Assembly (NCBI GenBank): GCA_938008555.1
Contig: CALLKE010000220.1
Span: 1 to 19,853, forward strand
Reading direction: 5' to 3'
DNA: 19,853 bases
DNA from: an uncultured Pedobacter sp.
GTDB taxonomy: Bacteria; Bacteroidota; Bacteroidia; Sphingobacteriales; Sphingobacteriaceae
Made by a program: the position numbers and the translations under genes
Part shown: positions 1 through 8,686 of the stretch, piece by piece
Layout: the number at the start of each line of letters is the position of its first letter
How positions within the stretch are numbered: position 1 is the stretch's first letter
Notes under the pieces: model-generated
What the model saw: only the letters and a program-made list of their open reading frames with translations
Told to the model about the DNA's origin: nothing
Database searches by the model: none

Positions 1-618
1 CAGATCTACAAGTGTAAAAAGTGCATGAAGACGTACCAAGAGAGCTATTTTTATCCGGGAGCGAATCCTGGGATCAAAGATTTAGCTAGTAAAATGCTCA
101 TTCGAGTTTCCGGCATCCGAGACATTGCCTATGTCTTATCTATTAGTAAAAATTGTGTTTCAAAATTAACAGGCTCTTATGCATCTATTAATCTAGTACC
201 CAGATATGAGTATTATGATCAGGTTCAAGTAGATGAGCTCTACAGCTTTGTTCAAACCAAGCATAAAAGGGTTTGGATTTTATGTGCTTACTGTGCTCAA
301 ACCAAAGAAATACTAGCTGTAACAATGGGAAAACGAAGTAAGAAAACTATTCTGGAGTTATATAACCGACTAAAGAATATCCAAATTGACTACTGGTGTA
401 CCGATCATTGGGAAGCTTTTAGAGTAGTTTTTCCAGCGGAAAAACATAAGGTTGGAAAAGAATTTACTAAAGCCATAGAAGGAGTAAACACCTATTTAAG
501 AGGGGCTTGCAAAAGGCTTATTCGAAGAACTACTGCTTTCTCTAAGAAAGTTTTGAATCATTGGGCGGCAATCAAACTTGTTATGTATCACCCAAATTTA
601 ATACTATCGACTATTTAG
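1..618 (+). CDS. IS1-family transposase, 5' truncated by window edge
   Basis: This is the transposase of an IS1-type element, which cuts and joins the element's ends. The frame is open from base 1, so the ATG at 25 is internal. The codons before it encode a Cys-x2-Cys pair followed by KTYQ, which matches the zinc-finger region of IS1 InsA. Zinc finger and catalytic core are in one frame, so this is a single-ORF form and not the frameshifted InsA-InsB pair of classical IS1. Counting from the ATG at 25, the DDE residues are likely D70 (VDELYSFV), D127 (CTDHW) and E152 (AIEGVNTYLRG). The basic stretch after E152 (CKRLIRRTTAFSKK) is also typical of IS1 InsB. The C-terminus looks complete and no internal frameshift is visible, so the copy may be active if its left part is intact. 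Confidence 0.88.
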   Translation, partial: QIYKCKKCMKTYQESYFYPGANPGIKDLASKMLIRVSGIRDIAYVLSISKNCVSKLTGSYASINLVPRYEYYDQVQVDELYSFVQTKHKRVWILCAYCAQTKEILAVTMGKRSKKTILELYNRLKNIQIDYWCTDHWEAFRVVFPAEKHKVGKEFTKAIEGVNTYLRGACKRLIRRTTAFSKKVLNHWAAIKLVMYHPNLILSTI

Positions 619-628
619 ACACACTACC
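611..628 (-). repeat. Right terminal inverted repeat of IS1-family element
   Basis: Read on the minus strand, this begins GGTAGTGTGTCTAAAT, which pairs with the left-end repeat at 19799-19814 with a single mismatch. It overlaps the last codons of the transposase gene. Confidence 0.75.
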
Positions 629-865
629 CATTTTCTATTATTAGAGCAACCATGCATGAACAAGAACTGGTACAAGAAACCATTTAACATTAAATTAAAA
701 AACCATAACTAGATATTCAAATCAATTAGCTTAAATGCCTAAGCAAAATATAAAGAGGATAATACTTCCCAAAGTTTGCACAAAAATTAAGGATAAGGGC
801 ACTTAAGACTTAAGAATTCTTACAAAGTAACTCTGGTGATATCTATGTTTCAATTTCTAGTCTAA

Positions 866-2008
866 ATGAAACCTCACAAAGTACTACATGTTGTCAACAT
901 ATCATTTGTTTTACCCTATTATTTTGGAGATCAATTTGATTATTTTCAAAAGAAGGGGATCGAGTTTCATGTTGCTTGCTCGCAGTCTGAACATCTAGAA
1001 CAGTATGCTAAGCAGAAACAGTTTAAGGCTTTTTCAGTCACTATAACACGTAAAATAAATCCAATACGTGATTTTGTTTCACTTATATCACTAATTAAGT
1101 ACATCAAAAAAAACAAAATAGATATTGTAATTGGACATACACCCAAAGGGGGATTACTGGGAATGCTTGCCGCTTACTTATCTGGTAGAATAAAAAAAAG
1201 AATTTATTTTCGTCATGGGATCATGTACGAAACATCTACAGGATTAAAAAGATGGCTATTAAAAGAGATTGAAAAATTTACTGGCTTAATTGCAACAAAA
1301 GTAATTTGTGTAAGTCCCTCTGTATTGCAAATATCTAATCAATGCAAGCTAAGTCACCCTAGTAAGAATATTATTCTAGGAAGGGGTACCTGTAACGGTA
1401 TTGATGTTGTCAAGTTTAGTAAAAATAATAATCAATCACTTGCCTCTGAACTATCAAAAAAGTTAGGTCTCGCAGGAAATTATGTACTAGGCTATGTTGG
1501 ACGCTTAGTTAAAGACAAAGGCATAGTAGAGCTAATTGATGCTTGGAAAATTGTAAATGAATACAACTCACACGTTAAACTGTTACTAGTTGGTCCTTTT
1601 GAGGAAGAAGATCAACTACCGCTCGAAACTATTCGTGCAATTAACACAGATTCTTCCATTGTTCATGTGGGGTTAACTAATGATCCCATAGCATATTATC
1701 AGCTAATGAATTCGTTTATTTTACCCTCCTACCGCGAAGGATTCCCCACTGTTGTTTTAGAAGCCTCAGCAATGGAGCTGCCTGTTATTACTACAATGGC
1801 CACAGGATGTCGTGATGCAATAATTCCTAATCAAACGGGATTATTTACCACCATCAATGCTGACGCTATCGCTTCAAAAATTAATTATTACATAAAGCAT
1901 AAAGACATTGGCAGAATTCATAGTTTAAATGGGAGAGCTTTTATCGTGGAGAATTTCAAACAGGAGGCTATTTGGAAAGAAATTGAGAATAAGGTATTCA
2001 ACGAGTAA
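866..2008 (+). CDS. Family-4 glycosyltransferase (GT-B fold)
   Basis: This is a cytoplasmic or membrane-associated retaining glycosyltransferase of family GT4, which moves a sugar from a nucleotide donor to a lipid-linked or oligosaccharide acceptor. The 380 residues match the usual family length. The N-terminal half carries the motif GHTPKGGLLGMLAA (90-103), often seen in PglA/WbpH-like capsule and O-antigen enzymes. The C-terminal donor domain has GRLVKDKG (212-219) and the E-x7-E motif at E291 and E299 (REGFPTVVLEA), followed by a conserved TGLF segment. The gene stands alone on the plus strand, 237 bp from the IS end, and its last 11 bases overlap tail-to-tail with the membrane protein gene on the other strand. 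Family membership is firm. The sugar and acceptor are unknown. It probably belongs to the same polysaccharide locus despite its orientation. Confidence 0.9.
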   Translation: MKPHKVLHVVNISFVLPYYFGDQFDYFQKKGIEFHVACSQSEHLEQYAKQKQFKAFSVTITRKINPIRDFVSLISLIKYIKKNKIDIVIGHTPKGGLLGMLAAYLSGRIKKRIYFRHGIMYETSTGLKRWLLKEIEKFTGLIATKVICVSPSVLQISNQCKLSHPSKNIILGRGTCNGIDVVKFSKNNNQSLASELSKKLGLAGNYVLGYVGRLVKDKGIVELIDAWKIVNEYNSHVKLLLVGPFEEEDQLPLETIRAINTDSSIVHVGLTNDPIAYYQLMNSFILPSYREGFPTVVLEASAMELPVITTMATGCRDAIIPNQTGLFTTINADAIASKINYYIKHKDIGRIHSLNGRAFIVENFKQEAIWKEIENKVFNE

Positions 2009-3905
2009 TCGTTTCCGAGCTGCGTATCAACCCTTCTATTCTACTTTTATGTTTTTGGTCATAAAAACTTTTCCAACTACTCCAACCATTTAGCTTCAAG
2101 TAATTGGTGGTCAAAGAATCCAAATCTTCAAAAAGTATGATTTTGACGTTTCTATTATCATTCAACTTTTTTGCTAAATCCTCGGTCAAAAATCCACCAT
2201 CGACACCCTTTGTTTTTTCTAAATCATGATGATTAATCACTACATCTTTGATAATATATCCTGCAAGAATTTGGGGTAGTATCCCATAAACAGTGCCACA
2301 CAGGTAAACATGCTCGCTATATCCAGCATTTTTCACCGCAACAAGTGCTTTATTGTAAGGATAGACAAACTCAGATAGTATGATGCAACCGAATAATTTT
2401 TTAACATCATCAAAGTAGCTGTATTTTAAACTATTAGATGATTTATTGAAATTGTAAATATTCTTGAAAACATAAATATTTACACTCACCAACAAAATGC
2501 TTGTAACTATGTATATATACTTTTTTCTAATGCAAAAATAAGAGAACAAGAAAAATCCAATAACGGCAAAGGGTATAACATATTCAGCTTGATACTTCCC
2601 CGCTCCCCATAAAACACGCCTTATTGAATAAAACTGGATATAGTCCATCAATAAAAATAGAAGTATTGCCCCCGCAATAATTTCATTCTTTCTATAAAGA
2701 AGCAGAATAAATGGGATAAATACAATCCAGTATAAAGCCCCATTAACTATGCCGTAAAAACCAATTTTAGACGTTATAGAAAGAAAAACTCCACTTAGTA
2801 CGGTACTGGTAGCTTCAGAATTGGTAGCTGGGGTACCCATCAACATACTCTTTAGAGTGAATGGAAGTGCTATTAATAGTGGAAATAAATAAATCAAAAA
2901 CTTTCTCCATGAATCATGGTTTTCATAATAGTATGAATAGAAAAAAATCACCATCAATAAAAACACACAAGCAATATTAGGTTGTCGAAGTAAAATACCT
3001 ATTGATACAACAGAAGAAATCCGTACTAAATTAAAAGTGTAATTTTCATTAAAAGCTTTGTTTAACAAGACATAGAGTAGGTAAGTAACGCACAAAGAGC
3101 TCCAAATAGAAAACTCCACTAACACACCTACATGCCACAAGATGGGAATTGTCCCAACTACAAATCCAAATAAAATAGCTTTAATAGCAGAAAAATATCT
3201 ATAAGTGAACTTATAGGAAATAAACATCAATATTATTAAACCAATAAATTGACAAAATCTGAAAGAAAAATTACTAGGATAAAAAATGGTAGAAGTTAGC
3301 CATATAGGAAATAGTCTAAGAGGTGGATGCTGATCTTGATATCCTCCTCCTAAGTAAATTACTGCAAAACGAAATAAAAAAAATATGGAAGTATATAAAA
3401 TAATTTTGGTTAACCTTGGCAACTTATTTGTCACATATATAAAAATACAGGAACCTATTAATAGCAACGTATTAATAACATATACAACATTCCTAAATTC
3501 AAAACTCTCAATAGGAAGGATCTTTTTTGCTAGAAGATATGTCACCTGTGTAGCATGCATCAAGGCAACTGTAACGTGGAATAAATGATCTCCATTAATT
3601 TGATTATTAAGCTCAGGCCATGAGAGCAATAACATGACTAATAAATAAAGGATTAATACATTTCTATCCAGAATGCAATATTTAAATTCATCCTCAAAGA
3701 TTTTTTTCTTATAGAAGTAGACCACCAAGAAAAGGATGAAAATACTCGTCAAGATCAACGATGAGCCAATAAAAAAAAGCACGGAGGTAGAACTGTAAAA
3801 GATAGCTTTATTCTGCCCACTAACTGCGGCATAAAATGCATAGGTCCAAAATGTACAAAATGCTAAAATAGCTGCCCAATTAATTCTAATAATCTTAGTC
3901 TCCAC
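1998..3905 (-). CDS. Polytopic membrane protein, probable GT-C glycosyltransferase
   Basis: This is a 635-residue integral membrane protein with about a dozen hydrophobic segments and a short soluble C-terminal part (from about 505). The layout fits GT-C glycosyltransferases that use polyprenyl-phosphate sugars. Visible features are an acidic first-loop motif NGDHLFH (104-110), a DQHPPL motif (191-196) and LRQPN (306-310). These resemble, in order, the DE-FH, TPPG and RQTN blocks of ALG10-type enzymes, and HPP is also common in ArnT/PMT-like proteins. That resemblance is by eye only. The start is a GTG at 3905; no ATG is available until about residue 91, after several membrane segments, so GTG is preferred. 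It is the last gene of the minus-strand train, 84 bp after the previous one. It could instead be a polysaccharide polymerase, but the loop motifs favour a transferase. Confidence 0.65.
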   Translation of the reverse strand: METKIIRINWAAILAFCTFWTYAFYAAVSGQNKAIFYSSTSVLFFIGSSLILTSIFILFLVVYFYKKKIFEDEFKYCILDRNVLILYLLVMLLLSWPELNNQINGDHLFHVTVALMHATQVTYLLAKKILPIESFEFRNVVYVINTLLLIGSCIFIYVTNKLPRLTKIILYTSIFFLFRFAVIYLGGGYQDQHPPLRLFPIWLTSTIFYPSNFSFRFCQFIGLIILMFISYKFTYRYFSAIKAILFGFVVGTIPILWHVGVLVEFSIWSSLCVTYLLYVLLNKAFNENYTFNLVRISSVVSIGILLRQPNIACVFLLMVIFFYSYYYENHDSWRKFLIYLFPLLIALPFTLKSMLMGTPATNSEATSTVLSGVFLSITSKIGFYGIVNGALYWIVFIPFILLLYRKNEIIAGAILLFLLMDYIQFYSIRRVLWGAGKYQAEYVIPFAVIGFFLFSYFCIRKKYIYIVTSILLVSVNIYVFKNIYNFNKSSNSLKYSYFDDVKKLFGCIILSEFVYPYNKALVAVKNAGYSEHVYLCGTVYGILPQILAGYIIKDVVINHHDLEKTKGVDGGFLTEDLAKKLNDNRNVKIILFEDLDSLTTNYLKLNGWSSWKSFYDQKHKSRIEGLIRSSETITR

Positions 3906-3989
3906 AAGGTTATTTAAACTTTAGAATAATGATGATTTGAATAAAATCCCGTATTGATTTTTCACGCAAATAGAAGCAGTAAAAAGCAT

Positions 3990-5453
3990 TCAATTTTGCC
4001 TATTAAAAAAAAGAGAACCTTGCAATAATATGTTTGATGTTTGATATGGTTTAAAGTCAAACTTATCTAAGAAAGAGGGCCTATTTCTATGACCATATGG
4101 ATCACTTGGTATTAACTCTATTTGAACTTTATTCCTATACAAATCTAATATACTAGTGTCAAGAGCTCCTTTATAAATACCAGTATTCAAATGAGAGTAT
4201 GTCCCCAAATCAGCTATGACATGGAGGCCTGCTTTACGAGCAAGAACATAGGTATCAGGTGAAATTATGGCTTTTTTACCTTTAAAATATTCAAGTATAT
4301 GAATAGCGTCTGTCCTATTTATATAGTAATCTCTTACTTTTAAATAGTTCTGAGGCAATGCATTGAAAAACATAAAACAAACTATTAGTGATATGAGATA
4401 AGTACTGCCTTTAAAAAAATTAATTTCAAGCATGTCCAATAGCATTAAACAAGCAGGCATAAAAAATGCTAGTGCAAAAGAGGTATTTGGAGCAAATCCA
4501 CCACCAAAATTTGCAGCAGACACTAACTGCATAATCAAAATGCAAGCACCGATCATTATGTAAGCAACGAATAATCTATTTGCCTTAACTTTCTGAAAAA
4601 GAAATATAGCTTGCTCCTTTGTCCAGCAAATTTTTATTGTTAACAATACACTAATTGTAAAAAGCAACAATCCTAAATGTGTAGCTGAAAAATTGAGCCA
4701 TCCATATCCTCTTCCTCGATGAGCTTCAATGGCATAATACAAAAGATTAGTATCATTTAACAATAAAAAACAAGCTACAATTGATGAAAAGAGGAAACAA
4801 GCTAAATAAATGATCATTTGCTTAGTTTCTCTCCAATAGATATAAATAATAGCCACATTAAGGCCTAAACAAAAAAACAAATACTGCTGCTTGGTAACAA
4901 TTGCTAAAAAATTAAATAAAACGATCGAGATGTAAGACAAATAGTTTTTCCTATTACTAATAACAGTCAAAAAGGCAAGTGTTCCTAATAGAAATGCCAA
5001 TGTATCAGGCTTAAATTCACAAGAAAAATTAATAAACTCCCAAAAAACAGTATGGGTAATTAATATAAAAAACAGCAAGTATTGTAAATAGTCTGCTTTA
5101 CCTCCAAACCTCTTATAAACAAAGTATTGTGCTACGATATAACCCAACAATACAAGTACGGCTATTAGAAGAAGGATTTCTTCTTGAAAACTTTCTCCAA
5201 ATACTAATTTAACTGCAACAGCTAAATAACTAACCCCTGGAAAATAAGCGGTAGCTGTACTAAATAAATGTTGAATGCGATCTGGATAAAATGAAAGTCT
5301 TTCCAAATATTGATCACCTGAACCAATTGCCTCATTCAACACACCTCTGCCTCTCAAGAACAGCATTTCAGAGAAATGATATAGAACAAATAATAAACTT
5401 ACTAAACCTGAAAGAAACACAGTCCACAGACGATTTATTTTAATATTTCCCAT
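3990..5453 (-). CDS. Polytopic GT-C/GT39-like glycosyltransferase
   Basis: This is a 487-residue membrane protein with roughly eleven hydrophobic segments and a soluble C-terminal tail from about residue 385. It probably transfers a sugar from a polyprenyl phosphate donor on the outer face of the inner membrane. An acidic loop after the first membrane segment carries GSGDQYLERLSFYPD (44-58, with D47), and FKPDTL (147-152) resembles the RPD block of ArnT-like GT39 enzymes. TKQQ follows at 187-190. I chose the ATG at 5453, which gives a 14-bp overlap with the family-2 transferase upstream. The frame is also open to a GTG at 5477, but that would enlarge the overlap to 38 bp. The direct link to the DPM1-like gene upstream suggests that the upstream enzyme makes the lipid-linked donor this one uses. 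The sugar is unknown. Confidence 0.7.
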   Translation of the reverse strand: MGNIKINRLWTVFLSGLVSLLFVLYHFSEMLFLRGRGVLNEAIGSGDQYLERLSFYPDRIQHLFSTATAYFPGVSYLAVAVKLVFGESFQEEILLLIAVLVLLGYIVAQYFVYKRFGGKADYLQYLLFFILITHTVFWEFINFSCEFKPDTLAFLLGTLAFLTVISNRKNYLSYISIVLFNFLAIVTKQQYLFFCLGLNVAIIYIYWRETKQMIIYLACFLFSSIVACFLLLNDTNLLYYAIEAHRGRGYGWLNFSATHLGLLLFTISVLLTIKICWTKEQAIFLFQKVKANRLFVAYIMIGACILIMQLVSAANFGGGFAPNTSFALAFFMPACLMLLDMLEINFFKGSTYLISLIVCFMFFNALPQNYLKVRDYYINRTDAIHILEYFKGKKAIISPDTYVLARKAGLHVIADLGTYSHLNTGIYKGALDTSILDLYRNKVQIELIPSDPYGHRNRPSFLDKFDFKPYQTSNILLQGSLFFNRQN

Positions 5454-6162
5454 CAATATTCTTTGTTTTAAAATCACAGATATAATTGAATGTCCTTTTA
5501 GTAAGCTTATACTTTGTTTTTAAGCTACCACCACCTTTAGCTTCGCCATGCAAACGACGATTAAAGTAAACAGAAAAGTCTAACACCTGTCCATATTTTT
5601 TGGCGTGATATAAAAAGTATAGGTCTAACGAGAAATCTAAAGGAGCATTCGCTTGAATTTCATCAAAAAATTGTCTACTAAATATTTTCGGTTGTGCATT
5701 GATATCATTTAAGCGAGCTTTTAACATACCCGATGCAAATAACTCCATGCCTTTAGTAAAAACCTCATCCAAAAATGGTCGGTCTTTTCGTTTGCCTTTT
5801 ATCAAGAGTGTGGAATACTTGCCTTTATTTTTATTAAATAAATCAAATCCTGTAAGCACATCTAATGGATCCGTTTGCATATCAGCATGTGTCCAGGCTA
5901 GCGTTTCACCCTTGGCATTACGAAGCCCTTCTAAAATTCCATGCCCATATCCCTGATTTTTTTCTATTCTAACAACTCGAAAAGGCAAAATGGAATATTT
6001 TTTTAGCTCCGATTTAAAAACTTCAGCTGAATTATCTGTCGATCCATTATCAACAAAGATGACCTCAATATCTTCGTTTGCTTTTGCAACTTCAGCAAAT
6101 CGTTCCATCAACAAATGGATATTTCCCGATTCATTATAACAAGGTATAACTATTGATAGCAT
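5440..6162 (-). CDS. Family-2 glycosyltransferase, DPM1-like (polyprenyl-phosphate sugar synthase type)
   Basis: This is a GT-A-fold glycosyltransferase of family GT2. From the ATG at 6162 (240 residues): nucleotide-binding start LSIVIPCYNESGN (2-14), DNGSTD (38-43) where DDGSTD is usual, and HADMQTDP (92-99) where DADxQ is usual, so the first acidic residue of each motif is replaced by Asn or His. INAQPKIF (154-161) is typical of the dolichyl/undecaprenyl-phosphate sugar synthase branch. There is no C-terminal membrane anchor, so it is likely peripheral. A TTG at 6189 is in frame, but the ATG is preceded by AAGAG at a fair distance and gives only a 13-bp overlap with the gene upstream. It overlaps the GT-C gene downstream, which points to coupled translation and a shared step: making a lipid-linked sugar donor. 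Donor sugar unknown. Confidence 0.82.
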   Translation of the reverse strand: MLSIVIPCYNESGNIHLLMERFAEVAKANEDIEVIFVDNGSTDNSAEVFKSELKKYSILPFRVVRIEKNQGYGHGILEGLRNAKGETLAWTHADMQTDPLDVLTGFDLFNKNKGKYSTLLIKGKRKDRPFLDEVFTKGMELFASGMLKARLNDINAQPKIFSRQFFDEIQANAPLDFSLDLYFLYHAKKYGQVLDFSVYFNRRLHGEAKGGGSLKTKYKLTKRTFNYICDFKTKNIDGKY

Positions 6163-6914
6163 ACAGACTCTTGATAAAACGCTTTCCAATAATTAAATGT
6201 TTCATAGTCATTTGGGGTGCCCCAACAGATATACTTATCTATCTCGAAAACTGAAACACGATACCCTAAAGCAATTGCATCATTAATACATTCATCTACA
6301 TAAAACTCGCGATTGATTCTTCTGCCCTCTGAAATCATTTTTTCTGTAGATTTTTTAAAAATATCAGCTTTTTTGAACCAAAATGCCCCAACAATAGCAT
6401 GATCATATTGTGGGTTCCTACTAATTGGTTTTTTGACTGAAACTTCTTCTACAGTTCCATTATTTGAAACTTTCACCCAGCCGTATTGTTCAGGTTTTTC
6501 AACTACGGTAACGTTATTTCTGAAAGTAAAAACGATTACGTCCGACACTTGTTTTAATTCATCAAAAGCTTCTCGACTAAAAATCATCCCATTATCACAA
6601 GCACCGATTAATATTTCTTCATTTAAATCAATACGCTCGAAACCAAGCAAACAAGTACAAGCTTGTCCTTCTGTTACCTGATCTAATAAAACAAATTGGG
6701 CCTGAGGTAAGTACTCTTTGATGTAATCATCAATTTTAAAATTCTTCAAGTGATCCTTTAAAGCAATAAAAATATGCCTCTCTGCCTTTGGTAAATCTAA
6801 AACTGCTTTGATGACCATAGGGACATCACCTATTGGAATTAATGGTTTAGGTGTTTGATATCCTTTTTTCAGGAAACGTTCGCCCCTTCCTGCCATGGGT
6901 ATAATCGTAATCAT
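6150..6914 (-). CDS. NTP-transferase family protein (second of a tandem pair)
   Basis: This is a 254-residue nucleotidyltransferase of the sugar-phosphate NTP-transferase family, which would join an NTP to a phosphorylated compound and release pyrophosphate. The signature loop runs MAGRGERF (7-14), followed by K23-P-L in GYQTPKPLIPIG. GQACTCLL (83-90) lies where family members contact the base, and D107 in GACDNGM is the likely metal ligand. A family-typical late motif, CWGTPNDYETF, is near residue 230-240. There is no left-handed beta-helix extension, so there is no acyltransferase part. Its start overlaps the stop of its paralogue by 4 bp (ATGA at 6911-6914), which implies translational coupling. 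Substrate cannot be told; sugars, heptoses and polyol phosphates are all possible. Confidence 0.85.
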   Translation of the reverse strand: MITIIPMAGRGERFLKKGYQTPKPLIPIGDVPMVIKAVLDLPKAERHIFIALKDHLKNFKIDDYIKEYLPQAQFVLLDQVTEGQACTCLLGFERIDLNEEILIGACDNGMIFSREAFDELKQVSDVIVFTFRNNVTVVEKPEQYGWVKVSNNGTVEEVSVKKPISRNPQYDHAIVGAFWFKKADIFKKSTEKMISEGRRINREFYVDECINDAIALGYRVSVFEIDKYICWGTPNDYETFNYWKAFYQESVCYQ

Positions 6915-7684
6915 TGATATGCGTATTTTACAAATATGTCAGTCCAGTATTTAAACTCTTCTAGATCTTCTGGCGTTCCCCATTGACAGAAGTGAGGTAC
7001 TTGATCATACACACCTACTTTTAACCCGTCTTGAAGCAAAAGATTATAAACCATGCTCGCATAGAATTCACCATTTAAGGAGTTCTGAGCGGCGATAGAT
7101 CTCATAAAATAATCTATTAACAATTGTCCACTTTTAAAGTAATAGGCTCCTCCCGAATGATGTCCTTGAGTTTTATCTTCTTCAAATGAATATTTTTCTC
7201 TGATTTCGAGCAATTCATTTTTGTCATTGATTCGACAACCGGCATACACATTTTGAGGATGAAGCAAATGTGGATGAAAGCCATGATAACAAATAACATT
7301 TCCATCTTCATCGCTTTGTGTTACTTTTTTGATGAAATCATTAAAATCCCATTTCATGAAGTAGTCGCAATAAGAAAGCATTGTGGGTATATCCCGCTTA
7401 ATCTGCTCTTTGGCTTGCAATGCAGCATAAACAGGTCCCAATTTATGTGGCTGAATTGTCACAACAGTTGCTTTTTCACATAAGGATGGTAAATATGTTA
7501 TTAAATCATATTGCTGAGCATGATCTTCTCTGCAAACAAATAAAAACTCGTGATCTCCTGGAAACATATCGACCACGTGTGCAATAATGGGCTTCCCATT
7601 CACTTCAATTAATGGCTTTAGTGTTTGGTATCCCGCTGCTCTGAATCGAGAACCCTCTCCCGACATGGGTATAATAATTTGCAT
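6911..7684 (-). CDS. NTP-transferase family protein (first of a tandem pair)
   Basis: This is a 257-residue nucleotidyltransferase paralogous to the next gene. It starts with the loop MSGEGSRF (7-14) and KPLIEVNGKP (23-32), has GPVYAAL (83-89) in the base-contact position and D107 in SYCDYFM as probable metal ligand, and ends with CQWGTPEDLEEFKYW. Both paralogues share the opening IIPM-G-G-RF---GYQT-KPLI pattern and the closing C-WGTP-D-E-F-YW pattern, so they probably arose by duplication and then diverged in the middle, where substrate is bound. It begins 12 bp after the aldolase stop. Two enzymes of this type side by side suggest two activated precursors, or successive steps in one pathway. 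The product is unknown. Confidence 0.85.
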   Translation of the reverse strand: MQIIIPMSGEGSRFRAAGYQTLKPLIEVNGKPIIAHVVDMFPGDHEFLFVCREDHAQQYDLITYLPSLCEKATVVTIQPHKLGPVYAALQAKEQIKRDIPTMLSYCDYFMKWDFNDFIKKVTQSDEDGNVICYHGFHPHLLHPQNVYAGCRINDKNELLEIREKYSFEEDKTQGHHSGGAYYFKSGQLLIDYFMRSIAAQNSLNGEFYASMVYNLLLQDGLKVGVYDQVPHFCQWGTPEDLEEFKYWTDIFVKYAYQ

Positions 7685-7696
7685 TGTTATTTGATT

Positions 7697-8683
7697 TTAT
7701 AAAATGGAGGCTCTATACTTTTCAGAAGATAAACCATGCAATACGTCCAGTTCTTTTTTTGAAATAAACTCACTCTTTAATCCTAAATACCTCTGATTGC
7801 TCAGGATGTAATAAATCATTTTCAACATGGATTCAGCAGCTTCGATAAATTTAGGGGAGCCTTTAATCAATATTTTCTTATTCTCTAAATCGAAATACAC
7901 ATTTGCTGAGGAATCAGTAGCAGATACTTTGTTTCGAAAAAAGATGGATTGATCTGGAACAAGAATACGGTCATTTACATCTTCAATCTCCATTTGATCT
8001 ATTCCATTACTGATCTTTTCAAAGAATAACTCTTTACGTTCTAAACCTGTAATCTCTGAATCGCTCTCAATCACAATGCTCAATTTCAGAAAATCAATAA
8101 TACGTTGCTGAACCAGATCATAGATGTACAAAACTTCTTCTGCAGTCTCTGCATGAACAATTATGCCGTGATTCTTCAAAAAATAAAGCTGTGCTTTCTC
8201 TCCGCTCGATACTGTTCTATAGATGTAAGATGCTAATGGATGCCCTGGCATGATATAGGGCACTAGCACATAGGAAATATCTGAAAAAATTGTATTCAAA
8301 AGGCTTGGACATTCTATGCAGCAGGTAATCACATTAACATAGACAGAATGTGTATGTAACACATATTTTCCCAAAGCAGCATGAAATTCAAATTCCATCG
8401 ATGGTCTTAGCCCTTCGGGAATAGATTTAATCACCCTAGCGAGCGGGCATTCCAAAGAACCATCATCACAACTAGTACTTAAGTTTTTTATCACTTGATG
8501 ATTATCAGTCCATACAAGCCCTGTACTATTACCCACATCTTTAAATGTAAAGCCCGAGGCTTTAATCAACATCATATCTTGCTCTTTGACCGAGGTATTA
8601 CCACCAGGCCCTTGCACATGTTCCCAGGTATTTGCAAATGGTGCAGTAATTAATTGAATATCATGAATGACTTCTTGCGACAT
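7697..8683 (-). CDS. Class II aldolase/adducin family protein, RhaD-like
   Basis: This is a zinc-dependent class II aldolase or epimerase family enzyme (family of fuculose- and rhamnulose-phosphate aldolases and ribulose-phosphate 4-epimerase), which makes or breaks a C-C bond in a ketose phosphate. GPGGNTSVK (25-33) and KASG (41-44) form the phosphate-binding region and look closest to the RhaD type. The metal site is visible as E97/E99, H110-x-H112 (LHTH) and H172 (KNHG). At 328 residues it is longer than the roughly 215 of simple aldolases. The extra 130 C-terminal residues contain a VPDQ segment as in RhaD, but there is no dehydrogenase domain. The start follows the kinase-fusion stop by 3 bp, so the two are very likely cotranslated. 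A pentulose or other ketose phosphate shared with the PRK-like kinase upstream is an inference. Confidence 0.82.
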   Translation of the reverse strand: MSQEVIHDIQLITAPFANTWEHVQGPGGNTSVKEQDMMLIKASGFTFKDVGNSTGLVWTDNHQVIKNLSTSCDDGSLECPLARVIKSIPEGLRPSMEFEFHAALGKYVLHTHSVYVNVITCCIECPSLLNTIFSDISYVLVPYIMPGHPLASYIYRTVSSGEKAQLYFLKNHGIIVHAETAEEVLYIYDLVQQRIIDFLKLSIVIESDSEITGLERKELFFEKISNGIDQMEIEDVNDRILVPDQSIFFRNKVSATDSSANVYFDLENKKILIKGSPKFIEAAESMLKMIYYILSNQRYLGLKSEFISKKELDVLHGLSSEKYRASIL

Positions 8684-8686
8684 AAA

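Larger units (their letters stand above)
1..628 (+). mobile_element. IS1-family insertion sequence, right part (left part beyond window)
   Basis: This is the 3' portion of an IS1-family element: the transposase reading frame is open from base 1 and stops at 618, and the terminal inverted repeat follows at once and ends at 628. The end is placed by comparison with the start of a second element at 19799: the reverse complement of 613-628 and 19799-19814 agree at 15 of 16 bases. The transposase stop codon lies inside the inverted repeat. The left end and the target duplication are not in the window, so insertion history cannot be read. Confidence 0.85.

Noticed and set aside
801..819. Two CTTAAG palindromes followed by GAATTC upstream of the family-4 glycosyltransferase
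   Set aside because: The copies are short and overlap in AT-rich DNA, with no extended dyad or known operator form. I see nothing else in 629-865.
1109..1198. Poly-A runs of about 8 in the family-4 glycosyltransferase gene
   Set aside because: Runs of this size are expected in AT-rich lysine codons and occur across the window. They do not stand out as the G11 tract does.
3385..3588. Small plus-strand reading frame inside the membrane protein gene
   Set aside because: It lies wholly within a well-supported gene on the other strand and shows no recognisable protein features. The same holds for other short antisense frames inside the glycosyltransferase, HAD, tyrS and secreted-protein genes.
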